This document shows positions 1 to 7,923 of a stretch of 9,748 bases of DNA, piece by piece; position 1 is the stretch's first letter, and each line of letters opens with the position of its first letter. Made by a program: the position numbers and the translations under genes. The DNA lies in the NCBI GenBank assembly GCA_002746275.1, contig NVWR01000004.1, positions 172,379 to 182,126 of the forward strand, read 5' to 3'. This DNA comes from Rhodobiaceae bacterium (GTDB lineage Bacteria; Pseudomonadota; Alphaproteobacteria; Parvibaculales; Parvibaculaceae). The notes below the pieces were generated by a model, which was not told the DNA's origin, did no database searches, and saw only the letters and a program-made list of their open reading frames with translations.

Positions 1-917
1 ATCTAAAAGTATGGGATGGCGGCAGCGCAGAAGAGCATCGCACCAAACCCTGTGAGCGGGCCATGACCATTCGGGATCTGCTCACGCACACATCCGGCCT
101 GACGTATGGCTTTATGCATGTACACCCGGTCGACGAGATGTACCGGTCAGCTGGCATTGATGGTGCCGCAACCGCCAATGACCTCACGCTGGAAAGCTTT
201 TGCGACCAGCTCTCTGAGATCCCGCTTCTGTTCTCTCCCGGCACGCAGTGGAGCTATTCCGTTGCCACAGATGTCTGTGGACGCCTGGTGGAAATTCTTT
301 CTGGCATGGCTCTTGATGAATTTTTTCAATCCCGCATCTTTGACCCGCTCGGCATGGTCGATACGGGGTTTGTGGTGCCCAAAGAAAAACTCTCCCGTTT
401 TGCGGCCAACTATGAAAAACACCCGCGCACCAAGGAAGTTCGGTTGTTCGACGCCAGTGACGAGACCAGCACCTACGCCAAACCGAAGGCCTTCCTTTCT
501 GGTGGTGGCGGTCTGACCTCTACCATGATGGACTATTGGCGTTTCTGTCAGATGTTCCTCAATGGCGGGGAGTTGGATGGCGTGCGCCTGCTGTCGCGCA
601 AGACAGTGGAATATATGACCCTCAACCACCTGCCAGACGGCAAGACGATGCCGGAAATGGATCAGTCTGCTTTTTCAGAAACAGGCTCTGAGGGGACCGG
701 TTTTGGGCTCGGCTTTTCAGTCATCATCGACCCTGCCGACGCACAGGCTGTCACGTCTGAGGGAAATCACTCCTGGGGGGGTGCTGCATCCACCTATTTC
801 TGGATTGACCCGGAAGAAGACATGATCGGTATTCTCATGACCCAGCTTATGCCGTCGCGGGCCTACCCTCTGCGTCCGCAGATGCAGCAGCTGGTCTATG
901 GCTCCATCCTTGATTGA
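1..917 (+). CDS. Serine beta-lactamase-fold hydrolase / family VIII esterase-like (5' partial)
   Basis: Penicillin-binding-protein/class C beta-lactamase superfamily hydrolase, probably an esterase. The frame is open from position 3, so the gene begins upstream. The ATG at 63 is internal, because the 20 codons before it read as family sequence leading into the conserved MTIRDLLTHTSGL stretch. The SxxK nucleophile motif lies outside the window. Counting from the first visible codon, one sees HTSGL near residues 29-33, a Tyr-Ser-Val motif (the YxN position) near 85-87, a glycine run with LTST near 167-174, and Trp-Gly-Gly near 258-260. Family VIII carboxylesterases such as EstB use Trp-x-Gly there instead of the lactamase KTG, which favours esterase over lactamase activity (inference). 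No signal peptide can be judged. Its TGA at 915-917 overlaps the next ATG, so it heads a coupled operon, at least within view. Confidence 0.88.
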   Translation, partial: LKVWDGGSAEEHRTKPCERAMTIRDLLTHTSGLTYGFMHVHPVDEMYRSAGIDGAATANDLTLESFCDQLSEIPLLFSPGTQWSYSVATDVCGRLVEILSGMALDEFFQSRIFDPLGMVDTGFVVPKEKLSRFAANYEKHPRTKEVRLFDASDETSTYAKPKAFLSGGGGLTSTMMDYWRFCQMFLNGGELDGVRLLSRKTVEYMTLNHLPDGKTMPEMDQSAFSETGSEGTGFGLGFSVIIDPADAQAVTSEGNHSWGGAASTYFWIDPEEDMIGILMTQLMPSRAYPLRPQMQQLVYGSILD

Positions 918-1501
918 TGCCAGAAGCAAAACGCGAGATCAGCGAGGCCGCTAAGGCCGATCTTGCCAAACACAAAACGGACCGGGTTGAGCTCGTTGCG
1001 CACGATCCTGCCTGGGCAGATATGTTTGCGCAAATTGCCCACGAGGTGCGTATGGCTTGCGGCGATCTGATTGTTGATATCCATCATATTGGCAGCACAA
1101 GCGTGCCGGAGCTCTCGGCCAAACCGCTGATCGATCTTATGCCCGTACTGAATGCCTTTGCTGATGGGGCGCGATGCGCCGATATTCTGGAGCCGCTCGG
1201 CTTCTACTATCACAGGGAATACGGCATCCCGGGACGGCAATTTTTCCGGCAGCGCGGGCCCGTCAATATCAACATGCACATGTTTGAACGCGGTCACGTC
1301 GAGATAGAGCGGCATCTTGTCTTTCGGGATGCTTTGCGGTCCGACGCCGAACTGAAAGCCGCTTATGAAGACCTGAAACGCGGGCTGGCTGCAAAGTTCC
1401 CCAACGACATAGATTCCTATGCCATGGCAAAAAGCACGTTCATTGAAGGTGTCTTGCAGGCTCAAGGCGCGCCGGAGCGTCCGAGTGGTCCTGACTGCTG
1501 A
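917..1501 (+). CDS. GrpB family protein (UPF0157, nucleotidyltransferase fold)
   Basis: A 194-residue protein of the GrpB/UPF0157 family, which has a nucleotidyltransferase-like fold and mostly unknown cellular role. Family hallmarks are visible: the opening VELVAHDPAWADMF, then HHIGSTSVPEL (residues 56-66) followed by AKPLIDL (68-74), the nucleotidyltransferase-like Gly-Ser and Asp motif. Later come NINMHMFERGHVEIERHL and FRDALRSD. The length is slightly above the usual 170-190 because of a charged N-terminal extension of about 20 residues and a short C-terminal tail. The ATG at 917 is preferred over an in-frame TTG at 914 because it shares its A with the upstream TGA, a typical coupling arrangement. 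The stop overlaps the next start in the same way. No function is proposed beyond the family. Confidence 0.88.
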   Translation: MPEAKREISEAAKADLAKHKTDRVELVAHDPAWADMFAQIAHEVRMACGDLIVDIHHIGSTSVPELSAKPLIDLMPVLNAFADGARCADILEPLGFYYHREYGIPGRQFFRQRGPVNINMHMFERGHVEIERHLVFRDALRSDAELKAAYEDLKRGLAAKFPNDIDSYAMAKSTFIEGVLQAQGAPERPSGPDC

Positions 1502-2406
1502 TGCCCTTATGGATACCGATCACCATTGCTGCAGCGTTTCTGCAGAACCTGCGATCTGCTCTGCAACGCCAGTTGGCCCGTGACCTCACCGCGACGAGCG
1601 CAACCTATGTGCGCTTTCTGTTCGGCCTGCCTATCGCGCTGCTTTATGTTGCTGTGCTCTTCGTGTCCTTCGACACAGAACTTCCCACCCCACCGACGGC
1701 TTTCTATATCTATGCAGCAGTTGGTGGCATCGCCCAGATTTTGGGAACGGTGTTGCTTGTCACGCTTTTCACCTTTCGCAACTTTGTCGTGGGCACGACC
1801 TACTCCAAAACTGAAACCGTGCTGACCGCCATTTTTGGTATTTTCATCCTTGGAGAAACAGTTGGCGTTGAAGCAGGTGTGGGCATCTTTGTCAGCCTTA
1901 TGGGCGTTATGGCGATTTCCGTCGCCCGCACCGAGCTGACCCCTGGCACGTTGCTTACATCCTTCATCAGTCGAACAGCGTTGATGGGGATGGGATCAGG
2001 AGCCGCCTTCGGGATCGCTGCCGTCTGTTACCGTGCTGGCTCGCTCTCGCTGGAGATGGAGGGGGCGCTGCTCCCCGCCGCCCTGACGCTGGCCGTTGTG
2101 CTGACCATCCAAACTGTTCTTATGAGCGTGTGGCTCATCTTGCGAGACAGACCTTCACTCATCGCCGCATTGCGCAACTGGCCCGCCTCACTGGCCATCG
2201 GTGTTACCGGGGCGCTTGGGTCCATCGGGTGGTTCACCGCCATGACGCTGGAGAACGCCGCCTATGTACGCGCGCTCGGACAGATCGAGCTTGTTTTCAC
2301 ATTTGCTGTGTCATGGATATGGTTTCGCGAGCGGGCGAACGGTCGCGAGATCACCGGTGCTCTGCTGATCATCGCGGGTCTTGTGGTGTTGGTTCTGGGC
2401 GCTTAA
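1501..2406 (+). CDS. EamA/DMT-superfamily transporter
   Basis: A 301-residue inner-membrane protein of the drug/metabolite transporter superfamily, made of two five-helix EamA repeats. Ten hydrophobic segments can be picked out, at roughly residues 3-15, 37-57, 68-90, 95-117, 122-142, 157-178, 188-214, 228-246, 255-273 and 280-300. The second repeat ends with the typical pattern AYVRALGQIELVFTF, then FRER and a glycine-rich last helix. Length and layout are normal for the family. The substrate cannot be predicted, as relatives export amino acids, metabolites or drugs. The ATG overlaps the GrpB-family stop (TGATG), so translation is probably coupled to the two upstream genes. No separate ribosome-binding site of good quality is visible. 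Confidence 0.9.
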   Translation: MPLWIPITIAAAFLQNLRSALQRQLARDLTATSATYVRFLFGLPIALLYVAVLFVSFDTELPTPPTAFYIYAAVGGIAQILGTVLLVTLFTFRNFVVGTTYSKTETVLTAIFGIFILGETVGVEAGVGIFVSLMGVMAISVARTELTPGTLLTSFISRTALMGMGSGAAFGIAAVCYRAGSLSLEMEGALLPAALTLAVVLTIQTVLMSVWLILRDRPSLIAALRNWPASLAIGVTGALGSIGWFTAMTLENAAYVRALGQIELVFTFAVSWIWFRERANGREITGALLIIAGLVVLVLGA

Positions 2407-2410
2407 GCGC
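2399..2410. repeat. 12-bp palindrome across convergent stop codons
   Basis: GCGCTTAAGCGC is a perfect palindrome covering the TAA of the DMT gene (2404-2406) and the 4-bp gap before the stop of the convergent dioxygenase (2411-2413 on the minus strand). It could fold only as a 4-bp stem with a TTAA loop and has no T tract, so it is a poor terminator. It may be coincidental. Confidence 0.5.
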
Positions 2411-3271
2411 TCACACCGGCACGTCGCCCGCCACGGTGGTTCTGTGCATCACACGCAGGTGCCCGTCATAGCCCCCCTCGGCGATGTGAAGACAACAGCG
2501 ATTGTCCCACATAGTGAGCATGTCCTGGCGCCACTTGTGCCGATAGACATATTTCTCATCCACCATGTGCGCGAACAACTCGCCCAACAGCGCCTGCGCG
2601 TCTGCCTCGTCCATGCCCTCAATGCCGATTGTATAGGTCGGGCTTACATAGAGCGCCTTCTTGCCAGTGACCGGATGGGTACGCACCAAGGGGTGAAGCT
2701 GCGTCGTCTCCGCTTTGGTCGACGAAATGATTTTCATCGTCCGTTTTTCCGTCTCCTGTGCAAACAGTCCGTTCGACCCGTAGGGAAGAATGGCGCTGTG
2801 AATGGCCATCAATCCTTCCAGTCGCTGTTTCATCTCATCGGTGAGATCCTCATAGGCACGGGCGCCATCTGCATAAAGTGTATCGCCTCCCACCGGCGGC
2901 GTGACTTCCGAATGCAAAATGGTCGCTGAGGGAGGCGCCTCCTGAAAGCTCCAGTCGGAATGCCAACCAGCGCCAAAATTGGTGGCGGTCTCGTTCGGTT
3001 CGCGCCGTAGTTCCAGAATGTGGGGACGGTCATCCATTGGTTTGATGAAAGGGTCGTCGCCGTAGACGCCGAACTGAAGCGTGTAAGCCTCGAGCTCATC
3101 CAACGTGAGTGGTTGGTCCGGGAAATACACAACACCGTGCTCGGCCCAGGCTAGTTTCACTTCCTCAAGCGTTTTTTCTGGAAGCGCCTGCGACAAGTCC
3201 AGACCGGTAACAGCAGCCCCGAAACCCGCCTCATGCGGTGTCACCTCTATGGTTTCGTACATCCCGCTCAT
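2411..3271 (-). CDS. TauD/TfdA-family Fe(II)/2-oxoglutarate dioxygenase
   Basis: A cytoplasmic non-haem iron dioxygenase of 286 residues that couples 2-oxoglutarate decarboxylation to substrate hydroxylation. Taurine, alkylsulfonates and phenoxyacetates are known family substrates, but the one used here is unknown. The metal triad is visible as His104-x-Asp106 in WHSDWSF and His262 in NRCCLHIA. Arg273 in HLRVMHRTTV sits 11 residues after the distal His, the same spacing as His255/Arg266 in E. coli TauD, and should bind 2-oxoglutarate. The start at 3271 is chosen because GGGAGGAA precedes it with normal spacing. The longer reading from 3322 begins inside a hairpin and adds non-conserved residues. 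The gene lies 87 bp downstream of the NMO-like gene on the same strand and ends 4 bp from the convergent transporter gene. Confidence 0.9.
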   Translation of the reverse strand: MSGMYETIEVTPHEAGFGAAVTGLDLSQALPEKTLEEVKLAWAEHGVVYFPDQPLTLDELEAYTLQFGVYGDDPFIKPMDDRPHILELRREPNETATNFGAGWHSDWSFQEAPPSATILHSEVTPPVGGDTLYADGARAYEDLTDEMKQRLEGLMAIHSAILPYGSNGLFAQETEKRTMKIISSTKAETTQLHPLVRTHPVTGKKALYVSPTYTIGIEGMDEADAQALLGELFAHMVDEKYVYRHKWRQDMLTMWDNRCCLHIAEGGYDGHLRVMHRTTVAGDVPV

Positions 3272-3274
3272 TGC

Positions 3275-3282
3275 TTCCTCCC
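3275..3282 (-). promoter_or_regulatory. Strong Shine-Dalgarno of the dioxygenase gene
   Basis: Read on the minus strand the sequence is GGGAGGAAGCA followed by the ATG at 3271-3269. The GGAGG core lies 5 nt from the start codon. This site decides the start in favour of 3271 over the upstream ATG at 3322. Confidence 0.75.
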
Positions 3283-3309
3283 AATATTCTGCAAAATCGA
3301 CGGTGGCAA

Positions 3310-3338
3310 AGACCCCGAGCATTGTGCTCCCGGGGTCT
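3310..3338 (-). terminator. Hairpin downstream of the NMO-like gene, possible terminator or attenuator
   Basis: AGACCCC pairs with GGGGTCT, and GAGCA pairs with TGCTC around a TTG loop. This gives about 12 base pairs with a 2-nt bulge on one side. It starts about 20 nt after the NMO stop codon (3359). On the minus strand the 3' side runs into TTTG only, so the U tract is very short and overlaps the stem. It may trim transcription between the two minus-strand genes or stabilise the upstream message. No T run follows on the plus strand. Confidence 0.5.
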
Positions 3339-3358
3339 CAGGTCCTCTTCAGCAATCC

Positions 3359-4569
<1,211 letters not shown>

Positions 4570-5508
4570 ATGAACAATGGTGCCGACTGGAACCTGTTTC
4601 GTACCTTCCTCGCCGTCGCTGACGCGGGATCGCACTCCGCTGCCGGTCGCAGGCTGAAGCTGAGCCATGCGACCGTCGGGCGGCATGTCGCCGAACTCGA
4701 ACGCCACCTCGGCCAGAAACTGTTCGTGCGAGACACGGATGGTTATTCGCTCACCCCTGCGGGAGACCATTTGAAGCAGGAGGCCGACCTCATGGCGTCC
4801 GCTGCCCTGCGTGCAGAGCGCATCGCCGCGGCTGAAGGTGAAAGTCCCAAGGGCATCGTGCGTGTCTCCACCGCAGCAACGCTGGCCGGGTATTGGCTGA
4901 TGCCCCACATGACGGCCTTCCACGAGGCCTACCCAGATATCGAAGTCGAATTTGTCACCGATGCGTGGCCTGCCAGCGTGCGGCGGCGGGAAGCCGATAT
5001 TGTGATCCGGCTGTATGGTCCTGGTCAGGAAAACCTTGTCGGCAAAAAGATCTCGCGGGTAGGCGTCGCCTTCTATGCCTCCAAAGACTATGTCGAAAAG
5101 AACGGCCTCCCCTCTTCCAGCGAAGGGTGGGCTTCTCACACGGTCATCGGATTTTCGGGCGCTGCTGCTGAAACCGAACTTAACCGCTGGTCAAACCATG
5201 TGACCCGGGCCACCCCCACCTGGCTGCGTTGTTCATCCACCGCCGACCAGTTGCGCGCCGTGCGCGGTGGTGTCGGCATCTCTGTTCTGACCTGCCTGAT
5301 CGGCGACAGACATTCTGACCTTGTGCGGATTGCCCCTGAGAAGCTGTTCAGTTCGACAGATGTCTGGTTGCTGGCACACCCGGACCTTCGCCAGACCGAG
5401 CCGGTTGCCACGGTTTTTGAGTTTATCGCCAAACGTGGTCGGGAAGACCGGGATCACCTGTTGGGCCGCGTTGCCGAGCCTGCTACACCTGAAGGTGTTC
5501 AAAAATAG
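4570..5508 (+). CDS. LysR-type transcriptional regulator
   Basis: A LysR-family DNA-binding activator/repressor, 312 residues from the chosen start. The winged helix-turn-helix covers roughly residues 6-66 and has the usual pattern: DWNLFRTFLAVADAGSHSAA, then LSHATVGRHVAELERHLG, then LFVRDTDGYSLTPAG. A linker helix follows, and the effector-binding domain runs from about residue 90 to 295 with IRLYGPGQENLVGKK and a typical GVGISVL segment. The start is uncertain: ATG 4570 gives the usual short N-terminus before DWNLF, while ATG 4558 and TTG 4549 are also in frame and none has a clear Shine-Dalgarno site. It diverges from one NMO-like gene and lies 89 bp upstream of another, so it plausibly controls both, with its own operator overlapping its start. 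The inducer is unknown. Confidence 0.9.
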   Translation: MNNGADWNLFRTFLAVADAGSHSAAGRRLKLSHATVGRHVAELERHLGQKLFVRDTDGYSLTPAGDHLKQEADLMASAALRAERIAAAEGESPKGIVRVSTAATLAGYWLMPHMTAFHEAYPDIEVEFVTDAWPASVRRREADIVIRLYGPGQENLVGKKISRVGVAFYASKDYVEKNGLPSSSEGWASHTVIGFSGAAAETELNRWSNHVTRATPTWLRCSSTADQLRAVRGGVGISVLTCLIGDRHSDLVRIAPEKLFSSTDVWLLAHPDLRQTEPVATVFEFIAKRGREDRDHLLGRVAEPATPEGVQK

Positions 5509-5535
5509 ATACCTAACTGATCAAAAACGAACCCA

Positions 5536-5561
5536 CACCGGTGATGTTGCCGTCCTATATT
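5536..5561 (+). promoter_or_regulatory. Weak candidate promoter element ahead of the second NMO-like gene
   Basis: TATATT at 5556-5561 matches a -10 box in five of six positions and would give a leader of about 30 nt. No -35 match is present at the right distance. An 8-bp palindrome, CACCGGTG (5536-5543), occupies that place instead and could bind an activator. Read-through from the LysR gene is equally possible. Confidence 0.25.
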
Positions 5562-5597
5562 CCCGCCAACAGTTTGACCTAACAGCCGGAGACCAAC

Positions 5598-6569
5598 ATG
5601 GCGCTTCCTCCCGTCCTTCAAAATTCCCTCGAAATTCCAGTTGTGGGATCGCCTCTCTTCATCGTCTCCGGACCCGAGCTGGTTATCGCTCAGTGCAAGG
5701 CAGGCATTGTTGGTTCGTTCCCAGCGCTCAACGCACGCCCTGAACACGTGCTTGAGGAATGGCTCATCCGGATCAAAACCGAGCTTGCGGAATATCAAGC
5801 GGCCAATCCGGACAAAAAAGTTGCCCCCTTTGCGGTCAACCAGATCTGCCATGCGTCCAACGACCGGTTGATGCGCGACATGGACATGTGTGTGAAGCAC
5901 GAAGTGCCGATCATCATTACCTCCCTTCGCCCACCTGCTGCGATTGTAGAGGCTGCGCATTCCTACGGCGGCGTGGTGTTCCATGACGTGATCAATGTTC
6001 GCCACGCGAAGAAAGCGGCTGAACAGGGCGTCGATGGTTTGATCCTGGTCTGTGCGGGTGCGGGTGGCCATGCAGGCACGCTCTCGCCTTTCGCTTTGGT
6101 TCGCGAAGTGAAGGAATGGTTTGACGGAACAATTTTGCTTTCCGGTTCGATATCTGACGGGTTCTCCGTCGCTTCGGCTTTGGCGCTCGGGGCGGACCTT
6201 GCCTACATCGGGTCTCGCTTTATTGCGACCGAAGAAGCCAATGCAGACGCGACCTATAAAGAAGCCCTGCAGAAATATGTCGCAGACGACATCATCTATT
6301 CCAACTTGTTCACCGGCATCCATGGCAATTACCTAGCGCCGTCAATCGCTGAGTCCGGGCTCGACCCCAAGAACCTGCCGGAGGCCGACAAGTCGAAGAT
6401 GAATTTCGGTTCCGGTGGCAACATGAAACAAAAAGCCTGGAAGGACATTTGGGGCTGCGGTCAGGGTATTGGCCTGATCAGCGATTCACCGCCCGTCGCT
6501 GAACTGGTTGATCGCATGAAGGCAGAATTTGAAGAAGCCAAAGCACAGTTCAACCAGAAGGCTGGCTGA
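5598..6569 (+). CDS. Nitronate monooxygenase-like FMN protein, divergent subgroup
   Basis: A 323-residue flavin TIM-barrel protein of the nitronate monooxygenase/2-nitropropane dioxygenase superfamily, clearly of a different subgroup from the one at 3359-4357. Visible motifs are PLFIVSGPELV near the N-terminus (residues 19-29), CAGAGGHAG with the candidate catalytic His158, GSISDG (183-188) as the first phosphate-binding loop, and YIGSRF (203-208) as the second. The C-terminal third (NFGSGGNMKQKAWKDIWGCGQGIG) is typical of this subgroup, whose members are generally annotated nitronate monooxygenases without a tested substrate. The ATG at 5598 has CCGGAGA just upstream. It lies 89 bp downstream of the LysR gene on the same strand, close enough to be its target or to be cotranscribed with it. 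Confidence 0.87.
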   Translation: MALPPVLQNSLEIPVVGSPLFIVSGPELVIAQCKAGIVGSFPALNARPEHVLEEWLIRIKTELAEYQAANPDKKVAPFAVNQICHASNDRLMRDMDMCVKHEVPIIITSLRPPAAIVEAAHSYGGVVFHDVINVRHAKKAAEQGVDGLILVCAGAGGHAGTLSPFALVREVKEWFDGTILLSGSISDGFSVASALALGADLAYIGSRFIATEEANADATYKEALQKYVADDIIYSNLFTGIHGNYLAPSIAESGLDPKNLPEADKSKMNFGSGGNMKQKAWKDIWGCGQGIGLISDSPPVAELVDRMKAEFEEAKAQFNQKAG

Positions 6570-6606
6570 GAGATCAGCACTATGTGAATGCCGCACCGAC
6601 TTGGGG

Positions 6607-6657
6607 CTTTATTAATAAAGTAAGACTAAACCTAGACCTATAGGTCAATACTTTATT
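6607..6657. repeat. Cluster of inverted repeats in the leader of the diguanylate cyclase gene
   Basis: Three AT-rich elements lie in the 102-bp gap before the GGDEF gene. CTTTATTAATAAAG (6607-6620) is a perfect 14-bp palindrome. AATAAAGTA (6614-6622) is repeated inverted as TACTTTATT (6649-6657). GACCTATAGGTC (6635-6646) is a perfect 12-bp palindrome between those arms. The heptamer CTTTATT therefore occurs three times, the two same-direction copies 44 bp apart. The cluster ends 4 bp before the GAGGA ribosome-binding site at 6662-6666. This looks like an operator array, and the outer arms could also form an RNA stem next to the start. Confidence 0.6.
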
Positions 6658-6671
6658 TCCCGAGGAACAGA

Positions 6672-7859
6672 ATGCGGATCGTTGAGCAAACTTTACGCGC
6701 ACAGATGGAGCTTTCTGATCGAGAAATCGAAAAGAGGAAGGCTCTGTTTGATCTCACTGATTCTGATGCAAAAATTCTGCATTCCTGCCGCTCCATCATT
6801 ATGGAGCGTCTCGATTCGACGGTGGATGAATTCTATGCCCGTCAAATCAGTGATCCTGAAACGGCCCTCCTTATCGGCGATGTAGAAACACTGACGCGCC
6901 TTAAGGGAGCGATGCGTATCTACATACTGGAACTGTTCGGCGGCGTTTATGACGAGGCCTACATTAACTCCAGATTGCGGGTGGGCATGGTCCACTGGCG
7001 TATTGGGGTTACACCGAAGTACTTTCTCTCCGCGTTGCGCAGGCTACATGTGGCGCTGTGTTCCGCCATCGAAGAAGCTCTCGACAATCCGATTGAGATT
7101 CATGCGCGAAAAGAAGCCATTCTAAAAATTCTGTTCTTTGATTTTCAACTGGTCTTTGACACCTACATCAATGCGCTGAGCGCCAAGGTCAATGTCGCAA
7201 AAGAAGAAGCAGACGACTACGCCAAGGGCCTTGAAGAGCAAGTGACACGTCGCACGAAACAGCTCAGAGAGCTCTCTCTGACGGACGAACTGACGGATGT
7301 GAACAATAAGCGTGCCTTCACAGATCACGCAAAACGGGAAATGGCGACAGCCCAGCGCACAAAAACCGAATTGGCGCTTCTCTTCATCGACATCAATGAT
7401 TTCAAGTTACTCAATGACACGCTTGGTCATCAGGCGGGCGATGATTTACTTATCAATGTTGCCCAGCAGCTTCAAACAACCGCCCGGGAGACCGATGTGG
7501 TTTGCCGCATTGGGGGAGACGAGTTTTGTGTGTTGTTGCCCAACACTGGGTACGCGACCGCTCGGAAACTGGCGGAGCGTTTTGCGGATCTGATGCATGA
7601 AGAGGCTGGCGTGCCTGTTGGGGCCAGCGTCGGCATTGCAGCCACGGGCCCTACTTCTTTCTGTACTGTAGAAGAGCTGCTGAAAGCGTCTGACGAGAGC
7701 ATGTACCGCGCGAAACAGCGAAACAAGAAACAGGGACAACCCGGTATGGTCTGCATTGATGAAGAACTCGAACCCATTGTCGGTTCCGATGCTCCAACGA
7801 ATGACGATGCCGCTGTCACAGACGATGAACCCGTCGCCTTGTCTCAGAGCGCAGACTGA
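6672..7859 (+). CDS. Globin-coupled diguanylate cyclase (protoglobin-GGDEF)
   Basis: A predicted haem-based gas sensor that makes cyclic di-GMP, 395 residues and soluble. Residues about 20-170 match a globin-coupled sensor domain. EFYARQI supplies Tyr55 at the expected distal position, and RVGMVHWRIGVTPKYF supplies His108 as the proximal haem ligand. A charged helix (about 172-202) connects to the GGDEF domain, which starts at LTDELTDVNNKRAF. Catalytic features are intact: Asp240 in FIDINDFK, Asn248 in LLNDTLGH, and GGDEF at 281-285. RETD at 272-275, five residues before GGDEF, is the RxxD inhibitory site, so feedback inhibition by product is expected. The last 35 residues form an acidic tail. 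GAGGA precedes the ATG by 5 nt. The gene appears monocistronic. By analogy with E. coli DosC, oxygen or NO is the likely ligand (inference). Confidence 0.9.
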   Translation: MRIVEQTLRAQMELSDREIEKRKALFDLTDSDAKILHSCRSIIMERLDSTVDEFYARQISDPETALLIGDVETLTRLKGAMRIYILELFGGVYDEAYINSRLRVGMVHWRIGVTPKYFLSALRRLHVALCSAIEEALDNPIEIHARKEAILKILFFDFQLVFDTYINALSAKVNVAKEEADDYAKGLEEQVTRRTKQLRELSLTDELTDVNNKRAFTDHAKREMATAQRTKTELALLFIDINDFKLLNDTLGHQAGDDLLINVAQQLQTTARETDVVCRIGGDEFCVLLPNTGYATARKLAERFADLMHEEAGVPVGASVGIAATGPTSFCTVEELLKASDESMYRAKQRNKKQGQPGMVCIDEELEPIVGSDAPTNDDAAVTDDEPVALSQSAD

Positions 7860-7881
7860 TCCTTCCCCCACGAATGGAATG

Positions 7882-7914
7882 CCTCACGCCTGACTTCAAG
7901 AGCCAAGCGTGAGG
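7882..7914. terminator. Hairpin between convergent genes, weak terminator candidate
   Basis: CCTCACGC (7882-7889) and GCGTGAGG (7907-7914) form a perfect 8-bp stem with a 17-nt loop, in the 64-bp gap between the convergent GGDEF and SDR genes. The position suits a shared terminator, but neither strand has a T run after the stem and the loop is long. Confidence 0.35.
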
Positions 7915-7923
7915 TGAAGAGAT

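Noticed and set aside
914..916. TTG 914 as the start of the GrpB-family gene
   Set aside because: ATG 917 is one codon later, overlaps the upstream stop in the typical TGATG arrangement, and adds no doubtful residue.
896..1465. Minus-strand open frame of 189 codons opposite the GrpB-family gene
   Set aside because: It is a shadow of the coding strand with no motif and no start signal.
3281..3309. TTGCCA and TATTGG, 17 bp apart on the minus strand, as a promoter for the dioxygenase gene
   Set aside because: The -10 matches only three of six positions, and transcription would begin within the Shine-Dalgarno sequence, removing it from the mRNA.
3272..3322. Longer N-terminus for the TauD-like dioxygenase starting at ATG 3322
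   Set aside because: That ATG lies inside a stable hairpin, no ribosome-binding site precedes it, and the extra 17 residues do not resemble the family. ATG 3271 has a strong Shine-Dalgarno site.
5499..6323. Minus-strand open frame of 274 codons opposite the second NMO-like gene
   Set aside because: It mirrors the codon pattern of the real plus-strand gene and shows no recognisable protein motif.
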